A DNA stretch of 64,000 nt from Prado023 sp963774745. GTDB lineage: Bacteria > Actinomycetota > Actinomycetes > S36-B12 > CAIYMF01. The position numbers and the translations under genes were made by a program. Below are positions 33,601-42,659 of the stretch, piece by piece. Location of the stretch: the NCBI GenBank assembly GCA_963774745.1, contig CAVZGE010000003.1, positions 124,001-188,000 of the forward strand. Reading direction: 5' to 3'. Every line of letters starts with the position of its first letter. Within the stretch, counting starts at the first letter, position 1. The notes beneath the pieces are model-generated. The model did not search any database. It was not told the origin of the DNA and worked only from the letters and a program-made list of their open reading frames with translations.

Positions 33601-34896
33601 GTGAGCCGCAGCCAGATCACCCGCCCGCACGCGCCCACGGGCCTGGGTGACGACGATGCGGGCTGCCCGATCCTGCACGTCGACATGGATGCCTTCTTCG
33701 CCTCCGTGGAGGTCGCCAGGCGTCCCGAGCTGCGCGGCAGGGCGATGATCGTCGGCGGGGTGGGAAGTCGAGGTGTGGTGGTCGCCGCCACCTACGAGGC
33801 TCGCCAGTACGGCATCCACTCGGCGATGCCGATGAGTCGGGCACTGCGGCTGGCCCCCGACATCATCGTCGTCCCCCCGGACCACTCCCACTATGCCGAG
33901 GTGTCGGCCTCGGTCATGGAGCTGTTCACCGCGATCACCTCCCGGGTGGAGGTGCTGGGACTGGACGAGGCCTTCCTCGACGTCTCCGGGGCCCGGCGCA
34001 CCCGTGGCTCGCCCCGGGCGATCGCCGAGATGATCCGCGCGCAGGTGCACGACGAGCAGGGCATCACGTGCTCGGTGGGGGTCGCCCCCACCAAGTTCGT
34101 CGCGAAGCTGGCCTCCACCCAGTCCAAGCCCGACGGGTTGCTGGTGGTCCCCGCCGACCGGGTGATCTCCTTCCTGCATCCCATGCCCGTCGGGGCGCTC
34201 TGGGGGGTGGGGGAGCGCACCGAGGAGCAGCTGCACCGGCTGGGCCTGCGGACTGTCGCCGACATCGCCCACACGCCACGGGCGACCCTCATCCGGGCCC
34301 TGGGCCAGGCGTCCGGAGCGCACCTCGCCGAGCTCGCGTGGGGCCGCGACGATCGCGTGGTCAGCACCCACGAGCGTGAGCGCAGCGTGGGCGCCGAGGA
34401 GACGTTCGCCCGTGACGTCGACGATGCAGAGGTGATCCTGGCCGAGCTGCTCCGCCTGTCGGAGAAGGTGGGCTCCCGGATGCGCCGGGCCGGGTTCTCC
34501 GGCACCACGGTCTCGATCAAGGTCCGGTTCGCCGACTTCGCCACCATCACCCGCTCGCACAAGCGCAAGGTGCCCACCGACTCCAGCCGGGAGATCTTCC
34601 ATGAGGCACGGGCGCTTTTCCACGCCCTGCACCTGGACCGCGCGCGGATCAGGCTCGTCGGCGTGCGCGTCGAGGGCATCCTCGACAGCGAGGAGGTCGA
34701 ATCCCAACTGGTCCTCGGGGCGCCGGACCGGGGGTGGCGTGAGGCGGAGGAGGCCGTCGATCGCCTGTCCGCCAAGTTCGGCTCGGGCAGCGTCCGACCT
34801 GCGCGGCTCCTCCCCGACCCAGCCGCGGAGGACGGTGCCCCGGCCCCCGGACGCGGTCAGAAAGCCGGCGGATCGGGCGCGCCATCCACCCCTTGA
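33601..34896 (+). CDS. dinB: DNA polymerase IV (Y family)
   Basis: A translesion polymerase of 431 residues. Motif I LHVDMDAFFASVEVARRPEL contains the metal aspartate and the steric-gate phenylalanine. EVLGLDEAFLDVS supplies the second acidic pair, followed by the thumb helix-hairpin-helix region (MPVGALWGVGERTEEQLHRLG) and the little-finger domain. GAGGAGG at 33589-33595 precedes GTG 33601. It is 22 bases after dnaE2 and the last gene of the SOS operon. No obvious QLxLF clamp motif ends the protein. A complete DinB stands where ImuB occurs in other imuA-imuB-dnaE2 cassettes. Confidence 0.95.
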   Translation: MSRSQITRPHAPTGLGDDDAGCPILHVDMDAFFASVEVARRPELRGRAMIVGGVGSRGVVVAATYEARQYGIHSAMPMSRALRLAPDIIVVPPDHSHYAEVSASVMELFTAITSRVEVLGLDEAFLDVSGARRTRGSPRAIAEMIRAQVHDEQGITCSVGVAPTKFVAKLASTQSKPDGLLVVPADRVISFLHPMPVGALWGVGERTEEQLHRLGLRTVADIAHTPRATLIRALGQASGAHLAELAWGRDDRVVSTHERERSVGAEETFARDVDDAEVILAELLRLSEKVGSRMRRAGFSGTTVSIKVRFADFATITRSHKRKVPTDSSREIFHEARALFHALHLDRARIRLVGVRVEGILDSEEVESQLVLGAPDRGWREAEEAVDRLSAKFGSGSVRPARLLPDPAAEDGAPAPGRGQKAGGSGAPSTP

Positions 34897-34952
34897 CCAA
34901 CTGGTCGCGCGTAACATGCCGGTTCGGGTTTCCTATTCGGCGAACCCTGCCT

Positions 34953-34958
34953 ATTCTG
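34953..34958 (+). promoter_or_regulatory. Candidate -10 box for the DUF3040 gene
   Basis: TATTCT in the 103-base gap after dinB, 41 bases before GTG 35000. No convincing -35 box stands 17 bases upstream. Confidence 0.35.
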
Positions 34959-34999
34959 TGTTGTGTCAGCCCGTTCGCGACGCCCAGTAGGAGGTCAGC

Positions 35000-35422
35000 G
35001 TGCCCCTCTCCGAGCACGAGCAGCGCCTGCTTGAGCAGATGGAACGGGCCCTCTATGCCGAGGACCCCAAGTTCGCCACCAGCATGCGCAACTCCCGAGG
35101 CGGTGCAGGTGACCGCCGTCGCGTGGCCTTCGGCGTCGTCGCACTGCTCGTCGGGCTCGGGCTCCTCGTCGCAGGCGTGGCCGCGAAGCTCGTGGTCGTG
35201 GGCGTGATCGGCTTCCTGGCGATGCTCGGCGGGCTCTGGCTGGCGATCAGCGCCCTGCGCCCCGGGCCGGAACAGCCTGCCTCCCCCGCAGGGCCGGGGG
35301 CTCCCACCAACATCTCGAGCCGGTCGCGGAAGACCTCGCGGTCCAAGCAGCGATCGGGCGAGTCGCTGTCCGACCGCATGGAGGAGCGCTGGCGCCGCCG
35401 GCGGGAGACCGGCGACTTCTGA
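35000..35422 (+). CDS. DUF3040 membrane protein
   Basis: A 140-residue small membrane protein found near mraZ in nearly all actinobacteria. It opens MPLSEHEQRLLEQMERALYA, the family signature, then DPKFAT. Two hydrophobic helices (about 49-67 and 70-87) form a hairpin, and an arginine/serine-rich tail follows. GTG 35000 has TAGGAGG at 34988-34994. Function is unknown; its conserved position suggests a link to division or the envelope. A strong stem-loop ends the transcript. Confidence 0.92.
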   Translation: MPLSEHEQRLLEQMERALYAEDPKFATSMRNSRGGAGDRRRVAFGVVALLVGLGLLVAGVAAKLVVVGVIGFLAMLGGLWLAISALRPGPEQPASPAGPGAPTNISSRSRKTSRSKQRSGESLSDRMEERWRRRRETGDF

Positions 35423-35437
35423 TCCTCCAGGACGACC

Positions 35438-35468
35438 AACGGCCCCACCCACTGAGGATGGGGCCGTT
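35438..35468. terminator. Bidirectional stem-loop between convergent genes
   Basis: AACGGCCCCA (35438-35447) is perfectly complementary to TGGGGCCGTT (35459-35468) with an 11-base loop. It lies between the DUF3040 stop and the stop of the convergent hydrolase, so it can end both transcripts. Confidence 0.75.
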
Positions 35469-35484
35469 CGTGCTTCTGGCGCGC

Positions 35485-36315
35485 CTACCCCGCGTGGGCG
35501 TCGAGCCAGGCGACGACGTCAGCGAGCACCGCGTCCTTCTCCGGTTCGTTGTGGGGCTCGTGGAGCAGCCCCGGGTAGATCCGCACAGTCACGTCCCCCT
35601 CGACCTTGCTCGCGAACTCCTCGGTTCCCCTGGCATAGGCGATCGGGTCATCAGAGCCGTGGACCATCAGCAGCGGCAGGCTGAAGTCGCCTGCGTGGGC
35701 GAGGGCCCAGTCCGCACCTTCTGCACCGTCCTTGCCCAGGGCGAAGGAGGCCTTGTCATGGACCAGCGGATCGGCCCTGTACGCCTCGAGCACGGCGGGA
35801 TCACGGGACAGCCCGGAGTCATCGAGGCCTGAGGGGATGGCGATCGTGGGAAGCGCGGAACCGAGCAGCTTGGCTGCCGTCATCTTCAGCTGCTGCTCCA
35901 GGACAGGGCTGCGCAGTCCTGCGCTGGAAACCACCACCCCTGCAAGGTCGGGACGCTGGCGCAGCACGTAGGTCAGCACGAGCAGGCCGCCCAGGGAGTG
36001 GCCGTAGAGGAATCGGGGCACGCCGGGAACCCGTGCTCGGGCATCGGCCAGGCAGGCGGCGATGTCCTCCATCGTCCGATCGAACGGGGTGTGGCCCCGG
36101 CCTCCCGGTGAGCGGCCGTGTCCACGCAGATCGAAGCTGCCCACGGCATATCCGGCGTCGTTCAGGCGCTGGGCGACGTGGGCATGGCGGGCAGAGTGCT
36201 CGCCCAGCCCGTGGACGTGGACGACGGTGGCCTTGGTGACGCCCTTCGGTTGCCACCATGTGGCGCTCAGGGCTGTGCCGTCGGCGGAGTACAGGGTGTG
36301 GGTCTGCTCAGTCAT
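35485..36315 (-). CDS. Alpha/beta hydrolase, monoacylglycerol-lipase-like
   Basis: A 276-residue serine hydrolase of the Hydrolase_4 type, whose members release fatty acids from monoglycerides or act as lysophospholipases. The oxyanion-hole strand is VVHVHGLGEHSARH, the nucleophile elbow is GHSLGG near residue 100, the acid lies in VHGSDDPIA and the base in GLLHEPHNE. SFDLRGHGRSPG is also family-typical. No signal peptide is seen, so it is cytosolic or membrane-associated. ATG 36315 is six bases after GATGAT. Confidence 0.88.
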   Translation of the reverse strand: MTEQTHTLYSADGTALSATWWQPKGVTKATVVHVHGLGEHSARHAHVAQRLNDAGYAVGSFDLRGHGRSPGGRGHTPFDRTMEDIAACLADARARVPGVPRFLYGHSLGGLLVLTYVLRQRPDLAGVVVSSAGLRSPVLEQQLKMTAAKLLGSALPTIAIPSGLDDSGLSRDPAVLEAYRADPLVHDKASFALGKDGAEGADWALAHAGDFSLPLLMVHGSDDPIAYARGTEEFASKVEGDVTVRIYPGLLHEPHNEPEKDAVLADVVAWLDAHAG

Positions 36316-36321
36316 GGACGC

Positions 36322-36327
36322 ATCATC
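36322..36327 (-). promoter_or_regulatory. Candidate -10 box for the alpha/beta hydrolase
   Basis: Read leftward, GATGAT (NANNNT) is six bases upstream of ATG 36315. Confidence 0.35.
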
Positions 36328-36401
36328 GCGCACTCCGCCCGCGGTCGACGACGGGGGTGCGGAGGCGCCGGAGACCAGCCCAGCGCGCGCCTACCCCGCG
36401 C

Positions 36402-38831
36402 CTACCCCGCGCCCGCGCGGCCCCGGCCCCGAGCCATGACGCCCGCGAGCACCGAGGGTGGAGCCGCAGCGGCAACAGCGCGGCGTACCCACCCCGCACG
36501 ACGCCCCAGCGATCGACGGACCAGGCGGACATCACCGGTGAGGGCTCCCGGCCGGGGGGCAGCACTCACCAGCACCGCACGCTCAGCAACCGCACGCTCA
36601 GCAAGCAGCACGCTCGCGGACGGCCCACCCGCCGGGGCGGGAGCGCCGCTCGCATCGGTCCCCGCAGCTCCGGGAGACCCCGCTGATGCTCCGTAGCGCT
36701 GCCACTCGACGGCGCGCAGGATTCGCGAGACGGCGTCCTCGACCGCGGCCGGGTCTGCAGTCCCGGCGGGCCCACCGCTGTCCCGGACCAGGGCCGCCAC
36801 CGCGGTGAGCGTGATCCGGGGGGTGGCGGACTCCGTGCCGAGCCTCAGGTCCACCATCGTGTCGACGACCTCCCGGTACGCGCAGGTCCCGTCCCCGGTG
36901 CGCGCGCGGCGCCGGCGGCGGACCAGGCGCACGGCCGCCGGCGCCAGGAGCAGGACCAGGACCAGGACCGCCAGGGCCCAGCGCACGGGCAGGCCCTCTC
37001 CACCCGACTGCTGTCCCCCGTCGCCGCCAGCCAGCTCGTCGGGGACCCCCGCCGGCACGCCGGTGCTGCTGGCCGTGGGCGCCGCCGACGACTGGGACGG
37101 TGCCGCTGTCGGATCGTCGGAGGACTGGGCCGACGACGTGTACCCCGGCGTGGTGGTGGTCGGTGCCCCGGGCGTCGGCTCGAACCGAACCCACCCGGCG
37201 CTACCCATCCACAGCTCCGGCCAGGCGTGGGCGTCGGTTCCGCGCACCACCCACTGGTTGCCCTCCAGCCGACCCTGGGTGAACCCCACCACCACGCGAG
37301 CAGGGATGCCCACCGAACGGGCCATGAGCGCCATGGTGGCGGCGAACTGCTCGCAGTACCCGACCCGCTCCTCCAGGAAGGACGTCAGCGCGTTCTCGTC
37401 GGAGCCGCCCTCGATCTGCGTGGAGTAGGTGAACCGGCCATCGGTGGTGAACCAGCGCTGCAGTGCGATCGCCGCATCGAAGGGAGTCGCCGAACCCGCC
37501 GTGATGTCACGGGCCAGCTGCGGCAGCTCCTCGCCGGTCAATGGGGTTGGGTCCGCGAGGTTCTCGCCGAACACCTGCTCGGGCCGGGGTGGCACCGTGC
37601 TGGCAGCGCGCAGGTCGTCCGGGTCGAGGGCGGGCGCCGTCGCCACGAGGCTGATCCGGGTCCCCTCGACGGTGTCGCCGTCGGCACGCAGGGGCAGGGA
37701 GGTGCGCTGATCCCACACCACGGGCCAGTCGCCCAGGGAGAGGTAGGACCCGCTCGGGCTGGGCAGCGTCGTGCCGCCCAGCGGCCCGACGTCGATCTGG
37801 TACTCGGCGAGCGGGCCCCCGGGTGGTCGGTCGACCGCGGGGACGCTGCCGTCGGCGCGTGCCGGCGGCAGCGGGGCGGTCTGGTTGGGGCCGACGGGCT
37901 GCCACTGCTCACCGTCGAAGAGCTCGAGGATCGCCAGGCGGAGGTAGTCGGGGCGTGCGGCCGTCGTCGCGAGGGTGAGCACGGGTCGGACGTCGTTGCC
38001 GACCAGGGATCGGCGCAAGGAGACCAGCGCATCCACCTGCACGGTCCCGCCACCGGATCCGCCACCGATCTCGACAGGCTCGGCCGGCCCCCGCAGGGTC
38101 ACCACGCCGCCGGCGATCAGGGCCAGGGCGGTCGTCGCCCCGGCGATCGCCAGACCTGTGCCGGGGGATCCGGCGCGGGCGCCCGGGCTCCACCGTGAGG
38201 CACGGTCGCGCTGCAGGGCGGACAGGACGGCCAGCCAGCCCAGGGCGACGAGCACGAACGCCCACCAGGGGGCAGACCCCCGGTTGACCAGCCAGGGGAC
38301 CACGAACAGTGCCCCGAGCGGGAGCAGGGTCATCCCGGGCAGGTCGAGGCCGGCGGCCAGCGTGTCCACGACGAGTGCGGCCAGGCCGATCCCGGCGACG
38401 ATGAGCAGGAGCAGCCCCGGGTCGGGTCCGGCGGGCGGAACGGTCGCCATGGAGTAGTCGCGGCCCTGGGCTGCGAGCTCCCGCAGGCGGGCGAACGACG
38501 CGGGCCCCGGGACGAATCCCCAGCGGGCCTCGGACCGGGCGAAGATCAGGGCCAGGCTCACCAGGAGGGCGGCGAACTGCAGCAGCGGCTGCAGCGGTGC
38601 GGGCACGCGCAGCGACCGGGCGAGCCCGCCGACCAGCACGACGATCGCGACCACCACGATCGTGCGAGTCAGCCACCATGCGCCGTCCAGCAGTGGCTGC
38701 ATGCACAGGGAGCCCATCAGCACCGCGAGGGCGCCGATCCCGCCAGCATGCCAGCGACCCTCCCGCATGCGGGCCGCCAGGACCTCGCCCCGACCGGCCC
38801 GGACCCCGGGACGCACCCGATCGGCACTCAT
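36402..38831 (-). CDS. Transglutaminase-like membrane protein (TgpA/DUF3488 with DUF4129)
   Basis: An 809-residue multi-spanning protein with an external transglutaminase-like domain. About seven N-terminal helices (DUF3488) cover the first 260 residues. The catalytic core has Cys493 in VGYCEQFAATMALMARSVG and His535 in GTDAHAWPELW, with the acidic FEPTPG after it. A Ser/Thr/Pro-rich stalk, one more helix (WALAVLVLVLLLAPAAV) and a DUF4129-like cytosolic region follow. A Gly/Ala/Arg-rich tail ends it. The ATG overlaps the DUF58 stop (ATGA). Together with DUF58 and MoxR it forms a widespread operon thought to act in surface-protein processing or envelope stress. Confidence 0.9.
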   Translation of the reverse strand: MSADRVRPGVRAGRGEVLAARMREGRWHAGGIGALAVLMGSLCMQPLLDGAWWLTRTIVVVAIVVLVGGLARSLRVPAPLQPLLQFAALLVSLALIFARSEARWGFVPGPASFARLRELAAQGRDYSMATVPPAGPDPGLLLLIVAGIGLAALVVDTLAAGLDLPGMTLLPLGALFVVPWLVNRGSAPWWAFVLVALGWLAVLSALQRDRASRWSPGARAGSPGTGLAIAGATTALALIAGGVVTLRGPAEPVEIGGGSGGGTVQVDALVSLRRSLVGNDVRPVLTLATTAARPDYLRLAILELFDGEQWQPVGPNQTAPLPPARADGSVPAVDRPPGGPLAEYQIDVGPLGGTTLPSPSGSYLSLGDWPVVWDQRTSLPLRADGDTVEGTRISLVATAPALDPDDLRAASTVPPRPEQVFGENLADPTPLTGEELPQLARDITAGSATPFDAAIALQRWFTTDGRFTYSTQIEGGSDENALTSFLEERVGYCEQFAATMALMARSVGIPARVVVGFTQGRLEGNQWVVRGTDAHAWPELWMGSAGWVRFEPTPGAPTTTTPGYTSSAQSSDDPTAAPSQSSAAPTASSTGVPAGVPDELAGGDGGQQSGGEGLPVRWALAVLVLVLLLAPAAVRLVRRRRRARTGDGTCAYREVVDTMVDLRLGTESATPRITLTAVAALVRDSGGPAGTADPAAVEDAVSRILRAVEWQRYGASAGSPGAAGTDASGAPAPAGGPSASVLLAERAVAERAVLVSAAPRPGALTGDVRLVRRSLGRRAGWVRRAVAAAAPPSVLAGVMARGRGRAGAG

Positions 38832-40132
38832 CGCCGGGCCGCCAGCCCAGACCACGCGCTGGCGACGGCCCCTGCCAGGGCCGGGCCCCGGGGGCCCGGT
38901 CGCTCGAGCCGGGCGATGCGCCAGCCGGCCTGGTGGAACAAGGCCAGGGCATCGTCGTCCGGCCCGGTGCGCAGGGGCACCGGGCCGGCGTGATCGGCGG
39001 CCCACTGGTCCGCGGCGATCGCAACCAGCAGCCGTGTCGGGCTGTGCACCCCGATCGCCGTGAGCAGCCGAGCGGTCGGGGCGTGCACCCGCCCGGTGAT
39101 CAGGATCAGCGGGCCGGCCCCACTGGACTGGGCGGAGTAGGCCAGCGACGGGCTCGGGACCGCCGCATGGCTCACAGGGACCGTTGCCAGGGCCAGCAGG
39201 AGCTCTCGGCGCTCCGCGGACAGCCCGGTCATCGGGGATCCGACGAACAGCGCCAGGTCATCGGTCGTGCGCACGGTGAGGTCCCAGCCGCTCTCGAGGG
39301 CCAGGCACCCGATGCTGGCGGCCATGCTCAGGGCCGCGTCGACCGACGATTCGGGCTCCCGGCCGCGATGATCGGACTCACGCAGGTCGATGACCAGGGT
39401 GATCGCCGAGCGCCACGGGTTCTCCTCGCTGCGGACCATCAGGTTGCCGGTGCGCGCCGAGGCCTTCCAGTCGATGCGCCGGACCTCGTCGCCGGGGTGG
39501 TAGTCCCGCGGGATCACGTCGTCGGTCGCGGCTCCACGGGCACCGAGGTGACCGGTGCCGGTCCCGATCGTCGCCCCACCCAGGACCAGGGGATCGAGTT
39601 CGACGACCTGCGGGTGGACCACGATCTCGTCACGGTGCCCAGCGGTGATCACGCGGTGGACCATGCCGTACCGATCGATCACGTGGATGCGCATCGGACC
39701 CAGGTGGTGGATGCCGCGGGCCCCGACCTGCAGCCGGTAGTGCGATCGGCTGACTCCCTGACCGGCGATGCCGTTGAGCGCGAACCGGTGCGGACCCCCC
39801 AGCTCGGGCGGGGCCTCGTCCTCCAGCAGCAGGCTGCGTCCGCGCGGGAACCTGCCGCGCACGCTCACGGTGACCTTGAGCTGGTCCCCGGTCGCCAGCT
39901 CGCGGGCGCTGAGGTCGCGTTGGAGGTCCAGGGTGGATCGGGGGTTGCGGGTCAGCAGGGCAGCGGCCAGGGGCAGCAGGGCGACCAGCACCCCGAACTG
40001 AACGGCCGGGATCCACCCCCGGACCAGCCCGACCGCAGCCAGGGCCAGCCCAGTCCCCAGGAACCACCAGCCGCGCCCGGTCAGGCCGACCCGCGTGCGG
40101 ATCGACCCCGGGGGTGCCGGGTCCGATGGCAT
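38828..40132 (-). CDS. DUF58 domain protein
   Basis: A 434-residue protein with two N-terminal membrane helices (about 21-38 and 42-59) and a cytosolic DUF58 domain. The conserved RDYHPGDEVRRIDWKASART and LMVRSEENPWR segments are near residues 210-240, followed by a von Willebrand-A-like fold starting ALTLVIDLRESD-type sequence (ITLVIDLRE). DUF58 proteins act with MoxR ATPases. It starts one base after the moxR stop and overlaps the transglutaminase gene, so the three form one leftward operon. Confidence 0.92.
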   Translation of the reverse strand: MPSDPAPPGSIRTRVGLTGRGWWFLGTGLALAAVGLVRGWIPAVQFGVLVALLPLAAALLTRNPRSTLDLQRDLSARELATGDQLKVTVSVRGRFPRGRSLLLEDEAPPELGGPHRFALNGIAGQGVSRSHYRLQVGARGIHHLGPMRIHVIDRYGMVHRVITAGHRDEIVVHPQVVELDPLVLGGATIGTGTGHLGARGAATDDVIPRDYHPGDEVRRIDWKASARTGNLMVRSEENPWRSAITLVIDLRESDHRGREPESSVDAALSMAASIGCLALESGWDLTVRTTDDLALFVGSPMTGLSAERRELLLALATVPVSHAAVPSPSLAYSAQSSGAGPLILITGRVHAPTARLLTAIGVHSPTRLLVAIAADQWAADHAGPVPLRTGPDDDALALFHQAGWRIARLERPGPRGPALAGAVASAWSGLAARR

Positions 40133-40133
40133 G

Positions 40134-41090
<957 letters not shown>

Positions 41091-41226
41091 CGCCGGTGGG
41101 CCTCCTCGAGGGCATCTGCAGGGACAAGCATCACCCATGGGCCCACCTCGCGCCACCCCCGCCCGCGGGGGTGCCCGATGCCGTGGCCAGAATGGGAGCC
41201 GCCCGCTCGCGAATCCAGGAGGACCC

Positions 41227-41766
41227 ATGACCGTACATCCCGCCGTTCTCGGACGCTTCTTCGACGACTTCGAGGTCGGTGACATCTACCAGCACCCCTT
41301 CGGCCGGACGATCACCGAGGCGGACAACGCGTGGTTCACGCTGCTGACCTGCAACACCAACCAGATGCACTTCAACTCCCACCTGTCGGCCCAGAACCCG
41401 ATCACCGAGGGCAAGATCATCGTGGTGTCCGGGTTCACCGTCGGACTGGTCCTCGGGCTCACCGTGCTGGACATGAGCCAGAACGCGGTGGCCAACCTCG
41501 GCTGGAACAACATCAAGCTGACCCACCCGGTCTACGTGGGCGACACCATCTACGCCGAGAGCGTCTGCACCGACAAGCGCCCCTCGAAGTCCCGGCCGGA
41601 CATGGGGATCATCTCGATGATGACGCGCGCCCTGAACCAGGACGGCGACGTCGTGATGACCTACGACCGTTCGGTGATGATCCCGACGCGTGCCAGCGGC
41701 ATCGGGCAGAACTACTTCCCCCAGGCCAAGGTCGGCCCGATGGAGGTGCCGCCCGCGGCGAAGTGA
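41227..41766 (+). CDS. MaoC-family dehydratase (hot-dog fold)
   Basis: A 179-residue enoyl-CoA hydratase-like protein. The N-terminus FFDDFEVGDIYQHPFGRTI, then TEADNAWFTLLTCNTNQMHF, includes the catalytic Asp/His region of MaoC/R-hydratase proteins and is closest to the mesaconyl-CoA hydratase-like branch. It is cytosolic and a single domain. AGGAGG at 41217-41222 precedes ATG 41227. Its substrate is a thioester that the sequence does not identify. A strong stem-loop isolates it from the dcw cluster. Confidence 0.88.
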   Translation: MTVHPAVLGRFFDDFEVGDIYQHPFGRTITEADNAWFTLLTCNTNQMHFNSHLSAQNPITEGKIIVVSGFTVGLVLGLTVLDMSQNAVANLGWNNIKLTHPVYVGDTIYAESVCTDKRPSKSRPDMGIISMMTRALNQDGDVVMTYDRSVMIPTRASGIGQNYFPQAKVGPMEVPPAAK

Positions 41767-41802
41767 CCGACCGCCGCTGGACGGCGGCACCTGCTCCGGC
41801 TC

Positions 41803-41844
41803 ACGAATCCCGGCCTGGACCACACGGTCCGCGCCGGGATTCGT
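41803..41844 (+). terminator. Long stem-loop between the MaoC gene and the dcw cluster
   Basis: ACGAATCCCGGC (41803-41814) is perfectly complementary to GCCGGGATTCGT (41833-41844). The 18-base loop holds a smaller GGAC/GTCC hairpin. A 12-bp stem just before the mraZ promoter region is well placed as a terminator. Confidence 0.75.
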
Positions 41845-41921
41845 CGTGTTCCGGGTCGACGATGGCCGCCCGGGGGCGAGGTGGAGGGAATCGGTCAGAA
41901 ATCCGGCTCGGAGGGAGACAA

Positions 41922-41966
41922 GTGGAGGGTTGTGGAGTATCGTGGCGGGCATTCGAGCTGTGTGGA
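41922..41966 (+). promoter_or_regulatory. MraZ-binding repeats and mraZ promoter
   Basis: GTGGA at 41922 and 41932, GTGGC at 41942 and GTGGA at 41962 lie in one 10-bp register, with only the 41952 position unoccupied. MraZ autoregulates through short G-rich repeats with five-base spacers in E. coli and others, and this arrangement fits. TATCGT at 41938-41943 (TANNNT) would be the -10 box, so MraZ would bind across the promoter. Confidence 0.7.
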
Positions 41967-41982
41967 GGGGAGGTGAGCGGCG

Positions 41983-42414
41983 GTGTTCCTCGGGACGCAC
42001 TTCCCGAAGCTGGACGAGAAGGGCCGCATCATCCTGCCCGCCAAGTTCCGCGAGCCCCTGGCCGAGGGACTGGTCCTGACCAAGGGCCAGGACCACTGCC
42101 TCGTGGTGTGGCCGCGTGCCGAGTTCGACACCTACGCCGCCGACCTGCGGGCCAGCGCCCAGGCCAATGCCCGGGTGCGCGCCATGACACGGGTCTTCTT
42201 CTCCTCGGCCTACGACGAGTCGTTGGACCGACAGGGCCGGCTCACCGTCCCGCCGGTGCTGCGCGAGTACGCGTCCCTGGATCGCGAGCTCACGGTCGTC
42301 GGCGCCGATACCCGCATCGAGATCTGGGCCGCCGACGCCTGGGAGTCCTACCTGTCCCAGCACGAGGCCGAGTTCGCCGAGCTCGACCAGGAGGGGGGTG
42401 TCGTCCTGCCCTGA
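41983..42414 (+). CDS. mraZ: Transcriptional regulator MraZ
   Basis: A 143-residue SpoVT/AbrB-fold DNA-binding protein that forms rings and represses its own dcw promoter. Both tandem motifs are present: LDEKGRIILPAKFRE near residue 10 and LDRQGRLTVPPVLREY near residue 80, each with the D-x3-R pattern. GTG 41983 follows GGGGAGG at 41966-41972. It is the first gene of the cluster and sits just after repeats of the expected operator type. Confidence 0.97.
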   Translation: MFLGTHFPKLDEKGRIILPAKFREPLAEGLVLTKGQDHCLVVWPRAEFDTYAADLRASAQANARVRAMTRVFFSSAYDESLDRQGRLTVPPVLREYASLDRELTVVGADTRIEIWAADAWESYLSQHEAEFAELDQEGGVVLP

Positions 42415-42459
42415 GAGCCTCGACCCCTGTCCGCCCCATGAGATTCCCCTCCGCGATCT

Positions 42460-42507
42460 CGACGCCACTTCCCCGGTGCCGAGACCACCCCGACGCCACT
42501 TCCCCGG
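42460..42507 (+). repeat. 17-bp direct repeat between mraZ and rsmH
   Basis: CGACGCCACTTCCCCGG occurs at 42460-42476 and 42491-42507, a 31-base period, in the 152-base gap after mraZ. No stem-loop or promoter hexamer is obvious. It may be an operator or a chance duplication. Confidence 0.6.
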
Positions 42508-42566
42508 CGCCGGAGACGCGGCGGGGGGCCTGGTGGTACGGCCCGTTCCCCCCAGGAGGTGCCCTC

Positions 42567-42659
42567 GTGCACTCGTTCCGCCGGTACCTCGCCCTCCCTG
42601 CCTCGGTGCTGTGCACCGCGGCCACCCTGTACGCCCTGAGCATCGTGGTCCCGGGGTGA
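42567..42659 (+). CDS. Small membrane peptide between mraZ and rsmH (30 residues)
   Basis: A short open frame from GTG 42567 to TGA 42659. It has an excellent SD, AGGAGG at 42554-42559, seven bases upstream. Its stop overlaps the rsmH start (GTGA), the same coupling seen throughout this cluster. The peptide has a basic N-terminus (HSFRRY) and one hydrophobic segment, LALPASVLCTAATLYALSIV, so it would insert in the membrane. I recognise no family. It could be a functional micropeptide or merely a leader that couples rsmH translation. Confidence 0.5.
   Translation: MHSFRRYLALPASVLCTAATLYALSIVVPG

Noticed and set aside
36402..36560. Gly/Ala/Arg-rich tail of the transglutaminase protein as a separate gene on the opposite strand
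   Set aside because: The leftward frame is continuous with the DUF4129 region; the opposite frame has no SD or family likeness.
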